DNA from: Shinella curvata
GTDB lineage: Bacteria; Pseudomonadota; Alphaproteobacteria; Rhizobiales; Rhizobiaceae
NCBI RefSeq assembly: GCF_022899935.1
Contig: NZ_JALJCJ010000003.1
Span: 1 to 64,000, forward strand
DNA: 64,000 nucleotides
Direction of reading: 5' to 3'
Positions 51,514 through 61,786 of the stretch are shown here, piece by piece. The position numbers and the translations under genes are program-made. Each line of letters starts with the position of its first letter. Position 1 is the first letter of the stretch. The notes under the pieces are model-generated. The model had not been told where the DNA came from. It worked only from the letters and a program-made list of their open reading frames with translations, and did not search any database.

Positions 51514-52695
51514 TCAGGCATTCAGGCCAGCGGCGTGGCCGGATGCCCAGGCCCACTGGAAATTGTATCCACCGAGCCAGCCGGTCACATCGACCGCCTC
51601 GCCGATGAAATAGAGCCCCGGCACCGCCTTGGCCGCCATGCTGCGGGAATCGAGCGAGGCCGTATCGATGCCGCCGAGTGTGACTTCCGCCGTACGGTAG
51701 CCTTCGGAACCCGGCGGACGGAAACGCCAGTCGCGCAGTTTCTGCACGAGTGCCTCGATGCGTTTTCCCGGCTGCTCGGCGAGCGTGCCGTCGATGCCGA
51801 GATCGCTGACGAGAAGCTGCGCCAGCTTCCTGGGGATATGATCGGCAAGCACCGTCTGCACCGCCTGCCGGCCGTTCTGCTTGCGGGCGGCGGCGATGAT
51901 GGTTGCGAAGTCGAGATCCGGGCGGATGTGCAGCGAGATCTCCTCGCCTTCGCGCCAATAGGAGGAAATCTGCAGGATGGCCGGGCCGCTGAGACCGCGA
52001 TGCGTGAAGAGCGCCGCTTCCGCAAATTCCGTCTTGCCGTGGCTGGCGATGACATCCACGGCGACGCCGGGCAGGCCTTCATGCGCGGCAAGCGTTGCCG
52101 GATCGAGCATCAGCGGCACGAGGCCGGCGCGGGTTTCCGTCACCGGCAGACCGAACTGCTCGGCGATGCGATAGGCGAAACCCGTCGCGCCCATTTTCGG
52201 GATCGACTTGCCGCCGGTGGCGATCACCAGCGAGGCCGCCTCGATCTGGCCGTGCTCCGTGGCAATGCGGAAGGAATGGCCGTCATGTGCGATGTCGGTG
52301 ATGACGGTCGAAAGACGCAGCTCCGCACCCGCCACCTTCATCTCGGACAGCAGCATGGCGATGATGTCCTTCGCCGAATTGTCGCAGAACAGCTGGCCCA
52401 GCGTCTTTTCATGCCAGGGGATGCGATGTCGTTCGACGAGATCGAGGAAATCGCGCGGCGTGTAGCGGGCGAGCGCCGACTTGGCGAAATGCGGATTGGC
52501 CGAAATGAAATTCTTCGGCCCGGCATGGATATTGGTGAAGTTGCAGCGCCCGCCGCCGGAGATGCGGATCTTCTCGCCCGGTGCCTTCGCATGGTCGAGC
52601 ACCAGCACGCGGCGGCCCCGCCTGCCCGCTTCGATGGCGCACATCATGCCTGCCGCACCGGCCCCGATAATGACGACGTCCCGCCGTTCTGCCAC
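51514..52695 (-). CDS. HI0933/BaiN family flavoprotein (NAD(P)/FAD-dependent oxidoreductase)
   Basis: About 393 residues. An N-terminal FAD Rossmann motif VVIIGAGAAGMMCAIEAGRRG, then GEKIRISGGGRCNFTN, the hallmark of the HI0933/YhiN/BaiN group. ATGGKSIPKMGATG and the C-terminal GLYFIGEAVDVTGWLGGYNFQWAWASG close the FAD site. GTG 52695, eight bases after GGGGA, is the preferred start; TTG 52701 is possible, and the frame extends to 52764. Physiological substrate is unknown for most of the family. Divergent from the puuA-like gene but probably unrelated. Confidence 0.9.
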   Translation of the reverse strand: MAERRDVVIIGAGAAGMMCAIEAGRRGRRVLVLDHAKAPGEKIRISGGGRCNFTNIHAGPKNFISANPHFAKSALARYTPRDFLDLVERHRIPWHEKTLGQLFCDNSAKDIIAMLLSEMKVAGAELRLSTVITDIAHDGHSFRIATEHGQIEAASLVIATGGKSIPKMGATGFAYRIAEQFGLPVTETRAGLVPLMLDPATLAAHEGLPGVAVDVIASHGKTEFAEAALFTHRGLSGPAILQISSYWREGEEISLHIRPDLDFATIIAAARKQNGRQAVQTVLADHIPRKLAQLLVSDLGIDGTLAEQPGKRIEALVQKLRDWRFRPPGSEGYRTAEVTLGGIDTASLDSRSMAAKAVPGLYFIGEAVDVTGWLGGYNFQWAWASGHAAGLNA

Positions 52696-52863
52696 GTCCA
52701 AAATCCCCGTTCGCCTCTCCTTTCTGCTATCGCGCGAGAAAGTCAATCGGGACACAAAAAACAAAAAATACCGCAGAAATCGCGTTTTCTACCCCCCGGG
52801 GGGAGCTAGCCAAGGTCTATTCTGTGGCTATGATGACGCCATCGTCAACAAACCCGGTGTGTC

Positions 52864-54303
52864 ATGCCGTCCAAAAAGAAAGTCGTTACCCCTACCATCG
52901 AGAAAGCCGTACGCTCTGGAAAAGTACCTCCCTCCATCAGCGTGCCACGAGGGGTAAAGACCTGGAAGGACGCCGCAGACTGGCTTCGAGCCCGCGGTAT
53001 CGAGGATATCGAATGCATCACGCCTGACCTTGCAGGCGTCCCGCGCGGGAAGATGATGCCGTCGTCGAAATTCACCTCGAACACCTCGCTGGCGCTGCCT
53101 TCCGCCCTCTACCGCCACACGATCTCGGGCGACTACCCGGAAGAAACCGGCAATTTCCGCTATGAGCCGCGTGACAGCGATCTCAAGCTGCTGCCGGATC
53201 TTTCCACGCTTTCCGTCGTGCCGTGGGAGACCGATCCGACCGCGCAGGTCATCTGCGACATCGTCGGCTCGACAGGCGAAAGCGTGCCCTATACGCCGCG
53301 CAACGTTCTGAAGAACGTCGTGCAGATGTATCGCGACCGCGGCTGGAAGCCGGTCGTCGCGCCGGAAATCGAGTTCTACCTCGTCGCCATGAACGAGGAC
53401 CCGGACTATCCGCTGCATCCGCCGAAGGGCCGGTCCGGCCGCGCCATCCAGGGCGGCCAGGGCTATTCCATCGCTGGCATCAACGAGTTCGACGAACTGA
53501 TCGACGACATCTACCATTTCTCGGAAAAGCAGGGTCTCGAGATCGACACCCTGATCCACGAGGAAGGTCCGGCACAGCTCGAAATCAACCTGCGCCACGG
53601 CGATCCGATCGAACTGGCCGACCAGGTGTTCCTGTTCAAGCGCACGATCCGCGAGGCCGCGCTGAAGCACGGCATCTACGCCACCTTCATGGCCAAGCCC
53701 ATGCAGGGCCAGGCGGGATCGGCCATGCACATCCACCAGTCGGTGGTGGAGATAGAGACGGGCAAGAACGTCTTCTCCAATCCGGACGGCTCGCCCTCGA
53801 AGGAGTTCTTCCACTTCATCGGCGGCATGCAGGCCTATGTGCCGAAGACGCTCGTCATGATGGCGCCCTATGTGAACTCCTATCGTCGCCTGACCCCGGA
53901 AATGTCGGCGCCGGTCAACAATGCATGGGGCTACGACAACCGCACCACCGCTTTCCGCATCCCGGTTTCGGATGCCGCGGCGCGGCGCGTCGAGAACCGC
54001 CTGCCGGGTTCGGATGCCAATCCGTATCTGGCGCTTGCGGCCTCGCTCGGCTGCGGCCTGCTCGGCATCATGAACCAGGTCGAACCGAGCCCGCCGACGG
54101 AAGACACCGCCAATGAAGGGTCGATCGACCTGCCGCGCGGCCTTCTTGAAGCCGTCTCCCTACTGGAATCGGATCCGGCCCTGGCGGAGGTCCTGAGCGC
54201 GGAGTTCATCGGGCTCTATGCCGGCGTCAAGCGCGGCGAGTTCGAGACCTTCATGCAGGTGATCAGCCCCTGGGAACGCGAGTTCCTGCTGCTCAACGTC
54301 TGA
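52864..54303 (+). CDS. puuA: Glutamine synthetase family protein, probable gamma-glutamylputrescine synthetase
   Basis: 479-residue GS-like ligase. Metal and ATP-site motifs are APEIEFYLV near residue 175, EEGPAQLEINL near 237, HIHQS near 295, and NRTTAFRIPVSD near 360 with the arginines; ENRLPGSDANPYLALAAS closes the active site. The long N-terminus (residues 1-35, Lys-rich) is absent in GlnA. Pairing with a PuuB-type oxidase gene 100 bases downstream and a putrescine importer 10 kb away suggests that it joins glutamate to putrescine. Other amines cannot be excluded. Confidence 0.85.
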   Translation: MPSKKKVVTPTIEKAVRSGKVPPSISVPRGVKTWKDAADWLRARGIEDIECITPDLAGVPRGKMMPSSKFTSNTSLALPSALYRHTISGDYPEETGNFRYEPRDSDLKLLPDLSTLSVVPWETDPTAQVICDIVGSTGESVPYTPRNVLKNVVQMYRDRGWKPVVAPEIEFYLVAMNEDPDYPLHPPKGRSGRAIQGGQGYSIAGINEFDELIDDIYHFSEKQGLEIDTLIHEEGPAQLEINLRHGDPIELADQVFLFKRTIREAALKHGIYATFMAKPMQGQAGSAMHIHQSVVEIETGKNVFSNPDGSPSKEFFHFIGGMQAYVPKTLVMMAPYVNSYRRLTPEMSAPVNNAWGYDNRTTAFRIPVSDAAARRVENRLPGSDANPYLALAASLGCGLLGIMNQVEPSPPTEDTANEGSIDLPRGLLEAVSLLESDPALAEVLSAEFIGLYAGVKRGEFETFMQVISPWEREFLLLNV

Positions 54304-54401
54304 GCGCTCAGGCGGTCCGGGCCGCCGAAACGATCAGTCCCTGAGAAGCGGCCGGCGCCCCGGCGCGCCGCCGCACCCTCCTGACCGAATGAGTGTGCGC
54401 A

Positions 54402-55685
54402 ATGCCCTGGCAAAGCCCGATTTCCCCCGGCGTCTCCTGGTATGAGGCCAGTGTCGGCGACCGTCCCGAATATGCCCCGCTCGACGGCTCCGTCGAGACC
54501 GATGTCGCCATTGTCGGCGGCGGCTTCACCGGCCTCCAGGCCGCCTACAATCTCGCGAAGAAGGGCGTGCGCGTCACGCTCGTCGAGGCCCACCGCTTTG
54601 GCGACGGTGCGTCGGGCCGCAATGGCGGCCAGCTCGGCACCGGCCAGCGCTCCGACGCGGAAACGCTCGAGGCCGAACTCGGCTTCGAACGCGCCAAGGC
54701 GCTGTTCGATCTTGCGGAAAACGCCAAGCAGCACATCCACGATTTCGCTGCCGCACATAACGTCGAGATCGACTACGTGCCCGGCCAGCTCAATGTCAGC
54801 CACAAGGCGAGCTACGAGAAGGAATTTCGCGATCATATCGAGATCGCTGCGACACGCTTCGGCTACAAGCATCTGAGCTATATGGACCGGGCGGAGACGG
54901 AACAGCGCGTCGGTTCGAAACGCTTCTTCTTCGGCATGCGCGATGTCGGCACCGGCCATATTCACCCCATGAAACTTGTCGTCGGCGTCGCCCGTGCGGC
55001 GCAGGCCGCCGGCGCAAGCCTGCACGAAAAAACCCCGGCCCTGAAAATCGAGCGAACGGGCGGCAAGGCAGTCATCACCACCGCGAAAGGCACGATCCGT
55101 GCCGACCGGGCGTTGATCTGCTGCAATGCCTATATCGGCAATCTCGAACCGAAGACGGCATCGCACGTCATGCCGATCCGCTCCTTCATCGGCGCGACCG
55201 TGCCGCTCGACAAGTTCCCGTCGGTCATTCCAGGCGGGGAGGCGATTGCCGATACGCGCTTCGTCGTGCGCTATTTCCGCAAGACCCGCGACGGCCGCCT
55301 GCTGTTTGGCGGGCGCGAGGCCTACTCGGAAAATCTCGACGACATGACGCCGCCGATCCGCCGGCAGATCGAGGAGGTCTATCCGGAGCTGAAGGGCATC
55401 GAGCTCACCCATGCCTGGGGCGGTTCCGTCGGCATCACCATGCCGCGCAAACCCTATGTCCGCGAAGTCATGCCCGGCATCACGACGATCGGCGGTTATT
55501 CCGGCCATGGCGTCATGCTGTCAAACTATTGTGGCAAGCTCTATGCCGAGGACGTGACCGGCGGCAGTGCGGAACTCGACGAGCTGAAGGCCCTGAAAAT
55601 CCCGGCCTTCCCCGGAGGCTCGAGGTTCCGTTCGCCACTTCTGTTTCTCGCCATGACGTGGTACGCGCTACGCGACAGGCTCTGA
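54402..55685 (+). CDS. puuB: FAD-dependent oxidoreductase, probable gamma-glutamylputrescine oxidase
   Basis: 427-residue DAO-family flavoenzyme. The FAD motif is VAIVGGGFTGLQAAYNLAKKGVRVTLVEA near residue 35, followed by GDGASGRNGGQLGTGQRSD, the signature of PuuB-type amine oxidases. LLFGGREAYSENLDD and THAWGGSVGITMPRKPYV near the C-terminus complete the FAD domain. ATG 54402 is chosen although its ribosome site is weak; GTG 54393 is an alternative. It would oxidise gamma-glutamylputrescine to the aldehyde, the second step after PuuA. Confidence 0.86.
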   Translation: MPWQSPISPGVSWYEASVGDRPEYAPLDGSVETDVAIVGGGFTGLQAAYNLAKKGVRVTLVEAHRFGDGASGRNGGQLGTGQRSDAETLEAELGFERAKALFDLAENAKQHIHDFAAAHNVEIDYVPGQLNVSHKASYEKEFRDHIEIAATRFGYKHLSYMDRAETEQRVGSKRFFFGMRDVGTGHIHPMKLVVGVARAAQAAGASLHEKTPALKIERTGGKAVITTAKGTIRADRALICCNAYIGNLEPKTASHVMPIRSFIGATVPLDKFPSVIPGGEAIADTRFVVRYFRKTRDGRLLFGGREAYSENLDDMTPPIRRQIEEVYPELKGIELTHAWGGSVGITMPRKPYVREVMPGITTIGGYSGHGVMLSNYCGKLYAEDVTGGSAELDELKALKIPAFPGGSRFRSPLLFLAMTWYALRDRL

Positions 55686-55781
55686 TCGACACGGAAGCAT
55701 CGATTTTGTTGCGTTGCACGCTGGTGTTTTTAAATCGATTAGATTATAACGCCCGACAACAGAACGAGATCGAGATATCCG

Positions 55782-57254
55782 ATGAGCAGCCAGATCATTC
55801 CTGTTGAACCCTTCGACTATGTCGTCTTTGGCGGAACCGGCGACCTTGCGGAACGCAAGCTCCTCCCGGCCCTCTACCACAGGCAGCTCGCGGGCCAGCT
55901 CTCCGACCCGACGCGCATCATCGGCGCGTCGCGTACGGCCTTCACAGATGCGGAATACCGCAAGTTCGCCGTCGACGCGCTGAAGGAGCACCTCAAGCCC
56001 AGCGAATTCGACGACGAGCAGATCAAGACGTTCTGCGACCGGCTGTTCTATGTCGCCGTCGATGCCAAGTCCGACAACGGCTGGGACAAGCTGAAGGACT
56101 TGCTCGACGAGGGCAAGGAGCGCGTGCGCGCCTTCTATCTCGCCGTCGCGCCGGCGATCTTCGGCGACATCTCGGAAAAGATCCGCGACCATAAACTCAT
56201 CACGAAGCACACCCGCATCGTCGTCGAAAAGCCGATCGGCCGCGACCTTGCCTCCGCCAACGAGCTGAACAACACCATCGGCAAGGTGTTCCGCGAAGAG
56301 CAGATCTTCCGCATCGACCACTATCTCGGCAAGGAGACGGTGCAGAACCTGATGGCGCTGCGCTTTGCCAATGCGCTCTATGAGCCGCTGTGGAACTCCG
56401 CCCATATCGACCACGTACAGATCACGGTCGCCGAAGCCGTCGGCCTGGAAAGCCGTGCCGGCTACTATGACAAGGCCGGCGCGCTGCGCGACATGGTGCA
56501 GAACCACATTCTCCAGCTGCTCTGCCTTGTCGCCATGGAAGTGCCCTCCTCCATGGACGCCGAAGCCGTGCGCGACGAAAAGCTGAAAGTGCTGCGCGCG
56601 CTGAAGCCGATCGACCAGTACAATGTCGAGCGCCTGACGGTGCGCGGCCAGTACCGGGCCGGTGCCTCGGCTGGCGGCCCGGTCAAGGGCTATCTGGAAG
56701 AGCTGGAAGGCGGCGTCTCCAACACGGAAACCTTCGTCGCCATCAAGGCCGAAATCGGCAACTGGCGCTGGGCGGGCGTGCCCTTCTACATCCGCACCGG
56801 CAAGCGGCTTGCCGCCCGCATGTCGGAGATCGTCATCACCTTCAAGCCGATCCCGCATTCGATCTTCGACCCTTCGGCGGGCCGCATCGAAGCCAACCAG
56901 CTCATCATCCGCCTGCAGCCGGATGAAGGCGTCAAGCAGTCGCTGATGATCAAGGATCCGGGTCCGGGCGGCATGCGCCTGCGCAACGTCTCGCTCGACA
57001 TGAGCTTCGCCGAGGCCTTTGACGCCCGCAACGCCGACGCCTACGAGCGCCTATTGCTCGACGTCGTCCGGAACAACCAGACGCTCTTCATGCGCCGCGA
57101 CGAAGTGGAAGCCGCGTGGCGCTGGGTCGATCCGATCCTCAAGGCCTGGGAAGCAACCGGCCAGCAGGCACAGGGCTATACAGCGGGAACCTGGGGCCCG
57201 AGCCAGTCGATTGCGCTCATCGAGCGTGACGGCCGCACCTGGCATGAATCGTAA
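55782..57254 (+). CDS. zwf: Glucose-6-phosphate 1-dehydrogenase
   Basis: 490-residue enzyme oxidising glucose-6-phosphate to 6-phosphogluconolactone with NADP or NAD. The nucleotide motif [17 protein letters not shown] is at residues 16-32; the catalytic site [21 protein letters not shown] is near residue 180 (active histidine and lysine); [11 protein letters not shown] is near 335. ATG 55782 begins [18 protein letters not shown], standard for rhizobial Zwf. Followed by pgl after 9 bases and edd after 170 bases, forming the upper Entner-Doudoroff operon. The AT-rich stretch 55725-55750 with AAATCGATT is a candidate control site. Confidence 0.95.
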   Translation: MSSQIIPVEPFDYVVFGGTGDLAERKLLPALYHRQLAGQLSDPTRIIGASRTAFTDAEYRKFAVDALKEHLKPSEFDDEQIKTFCDRLFYVAVDAKSDNGWDKLKDLLDEGKERVRAFYLAVAPAIFGDISEKIRDHKLITKHTRIVVEKPIGRDLASANELNNTIGKVFREEQIFRIDHYLGKETVQNLMALRFANALYEPLWNSAHIDHVQITVAEAVGLESRAGYYDKAGALRDMVQNHILQLLCLVAMEVPSSMDAEAVRDEKLKVLRALKPIDQYNVERLTVRGQYRAGASAGGPVKGYLEELEGGVSNTETFVAIKAEIGNWRWAGVPFYIRTGKRLAARMSEIVITFKPIPHSIFDPSAGRIEANQLIIRLQPDEGVKQSLMIKDPGPGGMRLRNVSLDMSFAEAFDARNADAYERLLLDVVRNNQTLFMRRDEVEAAWRWVDPILKAWEATGQQAQGYTAGTWGPSQSIALIERDGRTWHES

Positions 57255-57263
57255 GGAAGCCCG

Positions 57264-57962
57264 ATGAGCGTGAATTTCCATGAATTCGAGGATGGTGTGG
57301 CGCTCGCCGAAGAGTTGGCGGACCGCGTGTCCGCGACGCTTTCCGACGCCATCTCTGCCCGTGGCACGGCAACCATCGCCGTGTCGGGCGGCTCGACGCC
57401 GAAGGCCTTCTTCAAGACGCTCTCGACCCGAGACATCGACTGGGCCAAGGTGACGGTCACGCTTGTCGACGAACGTTTCGTACCGGCCGACAATCCGCGC
57501 TCGAACCACCTGCTCGTTTGCGAGAACCTGCTTCAGAACAAGGCGAAAGCTGCGAATTTCCTTCCGCTCTACCGGGATGCCGGCAGCGCGGAAGAGGCTG
57601 CACAGATCGTCTCGGCCGATGCCGCTTCGCTCGGCGCGCCCTTCGATGTCGCGATCCTCGGCATGGGAACGGACGGGCATACGGCTTCGTTCTTCCCCCG
57701 GGGCAGCAATCTTGCGGAAGCGATCTCGGCCACTACACCGCGTGGCGTGATCACCATGGAAGCCGAGGGTGCCGGCGAAACCCGCCTCACCTTCACCTTT
57801 GCCAGCCTTCAGGATGCCCGCCTTCTGGTGCTGCATATCGAAGGCCAAGGCAAGAAGGACGTTCTGGCCGCCGCAGAAGCAGACGGCCCCGAAACCGACA
57901 TGCCGATCCGCGCCATTCTCCGGCGCGCGGCAACACCTGTCGATATCTACTGGGCACCCTAG
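57264..57962 (+). CDS. pgl: 6-phosphogluconolactonase
   Basis: 232-residue DevB-type lactonase producing 6-phosphogluconate. Motifs: AVSGGSTPKAFFKTLS near residue 38, VTLVDERFVPADNPRSNHLL near 70, and GMGTDGHTASFFP near 133 with the catalytic histidine. Starts 9 bases after the zwf stop. Its TAG stop codon is the first part of a palindromic repeat (57961-58009) that separates it from edd. Confidence 0.94.
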   Translation: MSVNFHEFEDGVALAEELADRVSATLSDAISARGTATIAVSGGSTPKAFFKTLSTRDIDWAKVTVTLVDERFVPADNPRSNHLLVCENLLQNKAKAANFLPLYRDAGSAEEAAQIVSADAASLGAPFDVAILGMGTDGHTASFFPRGSNLAEAISATTPRGVITMEAEGAGETRLTFTFASLQDARLLVLHIEGQGKKDVLAAAEADGPETDMPIRAILRRAATPVDIYWAP

Positions 57963-58009
57963 AGCATTGTCCGACGCCGAAGCGAAATCGCTTCGGCTTT
58001 GAATGCTCT
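57961..58009. repeat. Intergenic palindromic repeat between pgl and edd
   Basis: Outer arms AGAGCATT (57961-57968) and AATGCTCT (58002-58009), inner arms GCCGAAGCGA (57976-57985) and TCGCTTCGGC (57988-57997). Elements of this GAGCATT...CGAAGCG pattern are common between rhizobial genes. Placed inside an operon, it may affect mRNA processing. Confidence 0.65.
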
Positions 58010-58134
58010 GGAGTACGTCCAGCCGGCTGAAGCCGAACATGCCCGGCGCCTGGCGCCGTTCAACCGCGGATGGCGCAGCGCTCCCGCTCGCTTTGCCGTG
58101 CAAAAATGCAATCGAGGAAGTCAGGATAGCTCCC

Positions 58135-59955
58135 ATGTCCGCCGACAAACGCATCGAAGCCATCACCGCCCGCATCGTCGAACGCTCCAAGCCGCACCGC
58201 GAGCCCTATCTCGGCCGCGTCCGCGCCGCCATCTCCAAAGGCGTGCACCGCTCGATCCTCTCCTGCGGCAACCTTGCGCACGGCTTTGCGGTCTGTTCCC
58301 CCGCCGAGAAGGACGCGCTCGCCGGCGACCGCGTTCCGAACCTCGGCATCATCACCTCCTATAACGACATGCTCTCGGCCCATCAGCCGTTCGAGACCTA
58401 TCCAGCCCTCATCCGCGACGCCGCCCGGGAAGCCGGCGGCGTGGCGCAGGTGGCGGGCGGCGTGCCCGCCATGTGTGACGGCGTCACCCAGGGCCAGCCG
58501 GGCATGGAACTCTCGCTGTTCTCGCGCGACCTGATCGCCATGGCGGCCGGCGTCGGCCTGTCGCACAACATGTTCGACTCGGTCGTCTATCTCGGCGTCT
58601 GCGACAAGATCGTTCCCGGTCTGACCATCGCCGCGCTGACCTTCGGTCATCTGCCCGCCGTGTTCATTCCCGCCGGCCCAATGACTTCCGGTCTGCCTAA
58701 CGACGAAAAGGCACGCGTCCGCCAGCTCTTCGCCGAGGGCAAGGCTGGCCGCGCCGAACTGCTCGAGGCCGAATCCAAGTCCTATCACGGCCCCGGCACC
58801 TGTACGTTCTACGGCACGGCGAACTCCAACCAGATGCTGATGGAGATCATGGGCTTTCACATGCCCGGTGCCTCCTTCATCAATCCCGGCACGCCGCTGC
58901 GCGACGCGCTGACCAAGGAAGCCGCCAGGCGGGCGCTGGCCATTACCGCGCAAGGCAACGAATTCACGCCGGCCGGCGAGATGATCGACGAGCGCTCCGT
59001 CGTCAACGGCGTCGTCGGCCTGCATGCCACGGGCGGTTCGACCAACCACACGCTGCACCTCATCGCCATGGCGCGCGCCGCCGGCATCGTTCTGACCTGG
59101 CAGGATATTTCCGAACTGTCCGACGTCGTGCCGCTGCTGGCCCGCGTCTATCCGAACGGCCTTGCCGACGTGAACCATTTCCACGCGGCCGGCGGCATGG
59201 GCTTCCTCATCCAGGAACTGCTCAAGACTGGCATGCTGCATGACGATGTTCGCACGGTCTACGGCCAGGGCCTCAAGGCCTATACGGTCGATGCCCGGCT
59301 GGGCGAAAACGGCGCTGTCGTGCGTGATCAGTCGCCGAAGGTCAGCCACGACCCGAAGGTGCTTGCCAATATCGAGACGCCCTTCCAGCCGACCGGCGGC
59401 CTGAAGATGCTGAGCGGCAATATCGGCAAGGCGGTCATCAAGATTTCTGCCGTCAAGCCGGAACGCCACGTCATTGAAGCGCCGGCCAAGGTCTTCCACG
59501 ACCAGTTGGAGCTCAATGCCGCCTTCAAGGCCGGCGAGCTCACGGGTGATTTCATCGCCGTCGTGCGCTTCCAGGGACCGAAATCGAACGGCATGCCGGA
59601 ACTGCACAAGCTGACCACCGTGCTCGGCATTTTGCAGGACCGCGGCCAGCGCGTGGCACTGCTCACCGACGGCCGCATGTCCGGCGCCTCCGGCAAGGTC
59701 CCGGCCGCCATCCATGTCACGCCCGAGGCGGTCGACAACGGTCCGATCGGCCGCATCCAGAACGGCGACAGGATCCGGCTGGATGCCACCCATGGCACGA
59801 TCGAGGTGCTGGTGGATGCCGCCGCATTTGCCGCCCGCCCGCAGGCCTCGGCCGATCTCTCGGGTAACGAATTCGGCATGGGTCGCGAGCTCTTTGCCCC
59901 CTTCCGTGCCATTGCGGGTCCGGCGGATCACGGAGCGAGCGTGCTCTTCGCGTAA
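58135..59955 (+). CDS. edd: Phosphogluconate dehydratase (6-phosphogluconate dehydratase)
   Basis: 606-residue Fe-S dehydratase of the IlvD/Edd family forming KDPG from 6-phosphogluconate. Motifs: [34 protein letters not shown] near residue 105, and [12 protein letters not shown] near 155 (cluster cysteines); [23 protein letters not shown] near 505. ATG 58135 follows AGGATAG and begins the conserved N-terminus; the longer frame to 58003 overlaps the repeat. KDPG aldolase (eda) is not in this window. Confidence 0.95.
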   Translation: MSADKRIEAITARIVERSKPHREPYLGRVRAAISKGVHRSILSCGNLAHGFAVCSPAEKDALAGDRVPNLGIITSYNDMLSAHQPFETYPALIRDAAREAGGVAQVAGGVPAMCDGVTQGQPGMELSLFSRDLIAMAAGVGLSHNMFDSVVYLGVCDKIVPGLTIAALTFGHLPAVFIPAGPMTSGLPNDEKARVRQLFAEGKAGRAELLEAESKSYHGPGTCTFYGTANSNQMLMEIMGFHMPGASFINPGTPLRDALTKEAARRALAITAQGNEFTPAGEMIDERSVVNGVVGLHATGGSTNHTLHLIAMARAAGIVLTWQDISELSDVVPLLARVYPNGLADVNHFHAAGGMGFLIQELLKTGMLHDDVRTVYGQGLKAYTVDARLGENGAVVRDQSPKVSHDPKVLANIETPFQPTGGLKMLSGNIGKAVIKISAVKPERHVIEAPAKVFHDQLELNAAFKAGELTGDFIAVVRFQGPKSNGMPELHKLTTVLGILQDRGQRVALLTDGRMSGASGKVPAAIHVTPEAVDNGPIGRIQNGDRIRLDATHGTIEVLVDAAAFAARPQASADLSGNEFGMGRELFAPFRAIAGPADHGASVLFA

Positions 59956-59992
59956 AGCAAAAGCTTTGGGCAGACCCGCATCACACCCGCAA

Positions 59993-60081
59993 CGTCATCC
60001 TCGGCCTTGAGCCGAGGATCCACAACCACAAATGAGGGCGTGCCGTGTGGATGGATGCTCGGGTCAAGCCCGAGCATGACG
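59993..60081. repeat. Composite double-hairpin repeat downstream of edd
   Basis: Two hairpins: ATCCTCGGC-cttga-GCCGAGGAT (59997-60019) and ATGCTCGGG-tcaag-CCCGAGCAT (60055-60077). They are bracketed by CGTCAT (59993) and ATGACG (60081). The core is related to the perfect palindrome at 13756-13816. Confidence 0.7.
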
Positions 60082-60120
60082 GAGGAGAGGTCGCACCAAG
60101 TTCGGCAACCGGCAGACATA

Positions 60121-60148
60121 AAATGAGGGGCGTTTCGCCCCTCTTTTC
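60121..60148. terminator. Bidirectional terminator between edd and PilZ-like gene
   Basis: 8-bp stem (60126-60133 with 60137-60144), 3-base loop, AAAA before and TTTT after. It lies just past the stop codon of the leftward PilZ-like gene. Confidence 0.85.
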
Positions 60149-60151
60149 GTC

Positions 60152-60562
60152 TCAGCTGTATATATCCAGCGTCCGGCCCTGATGGTTGCGGTGCGTCGAA
60201 TAGACGAAGATGCGCTGCAGGTCCTTGTCGGACAGCAGACGCAGGAAGCGGGCTTCCACCACGTCATTGGGATAGACGCGCTGGGTCAGGCAGCCGATCA
60301 TCGGCAGGCGGGCGCTGACGATGTCGAGATAGAAGTTGCGCGGTAGCTGGAACTTCGTCGTCATGGTGATGACGGCACCGCTACGCGACAGCTTGACGAT
60401 CAAGCCGCGGCGGGAGACGAGATTGACGAGGCCGCCATTCTCGGTGAACTCAATACGCGCCTCGTTACAGGTGTCCTCCATCGGGAAACTCTTTTCCCGA
60501 TCATACATGAAGGACTCTTCCTTGTTCAGGTAGTTGTTGCGCGGTACTTGACCCATGCCCAT
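60152..60562 (-). CDS. PilZ-like domain protein (degenerate)
   Basis: About 136 residues. The middle (EARIEFTENGGLVNLVSRRGLIVKLSRSGAVITMTTKF) and end (YLDIVSARLPMIGCLTQRVYPNDVVEARFLRLLSDKDLQRIFVYSTHRNHQ) resemble small rhizobial PilZ-type proteins. The second c-di-GMP motif, normally D/NxSxxG, reads KLSRSGA, so the acidic or amide residue is missing and binding may be weak or lost. Start ATG 60562 is eight bases after GGGGG; ATG 60580 and GTG 60586 are alternatives. Single gene, convergent with edd. Confidence 0.65.
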   Translation of the reverse strand: MGMGQVPRNNYLNKEESFMYDREKSFPMEDTCNEARIEFTENGGLVNLVSRRGLIVKLSRSGAVITMTTKFQLPRNFYLDIVSARLPMIGCLTQRVYPNDVVEARFLRLLSDKDLQRIFVYSTHRNHQGRTLDIYS

Positions 60563-60627
60563 TTTGCCTGCCCCCGGCATTCTCACTTTTCGAAAAAAGC
60601 GTAGGGAGCAAGACTTAACATCGGGTT

Positions 60628-60654
60628 GAGCGGCAGGGCTAAATCCTGCCGCTC
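60628..60654 (-). terminator. Hairpin downstream of aglK
   Basis: Perfect 10-bp stem (60628-60637 with 60645-60654), 7-base loop, 11 bases past the aglK stop. No clear T-run follows on the minus strand. Confidence 0.55.
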
Positions 60655-60664
60655 GGACGCGAAA

Positions 60665-61756
<1,092 letters not shown>

Positions 61757-61786
61757 GCTCTTACCTCCCCAATAGTTTTTGACCGA

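Noticed and set aside
53223-54116. A 297-codon alternative frame inside the puuA-like gene
   Set aside because: It overlaps the glutamine synthetase-family frame, whose active-site motifs are intact. The alternative product is low-complexity Arg/Gly-rich.
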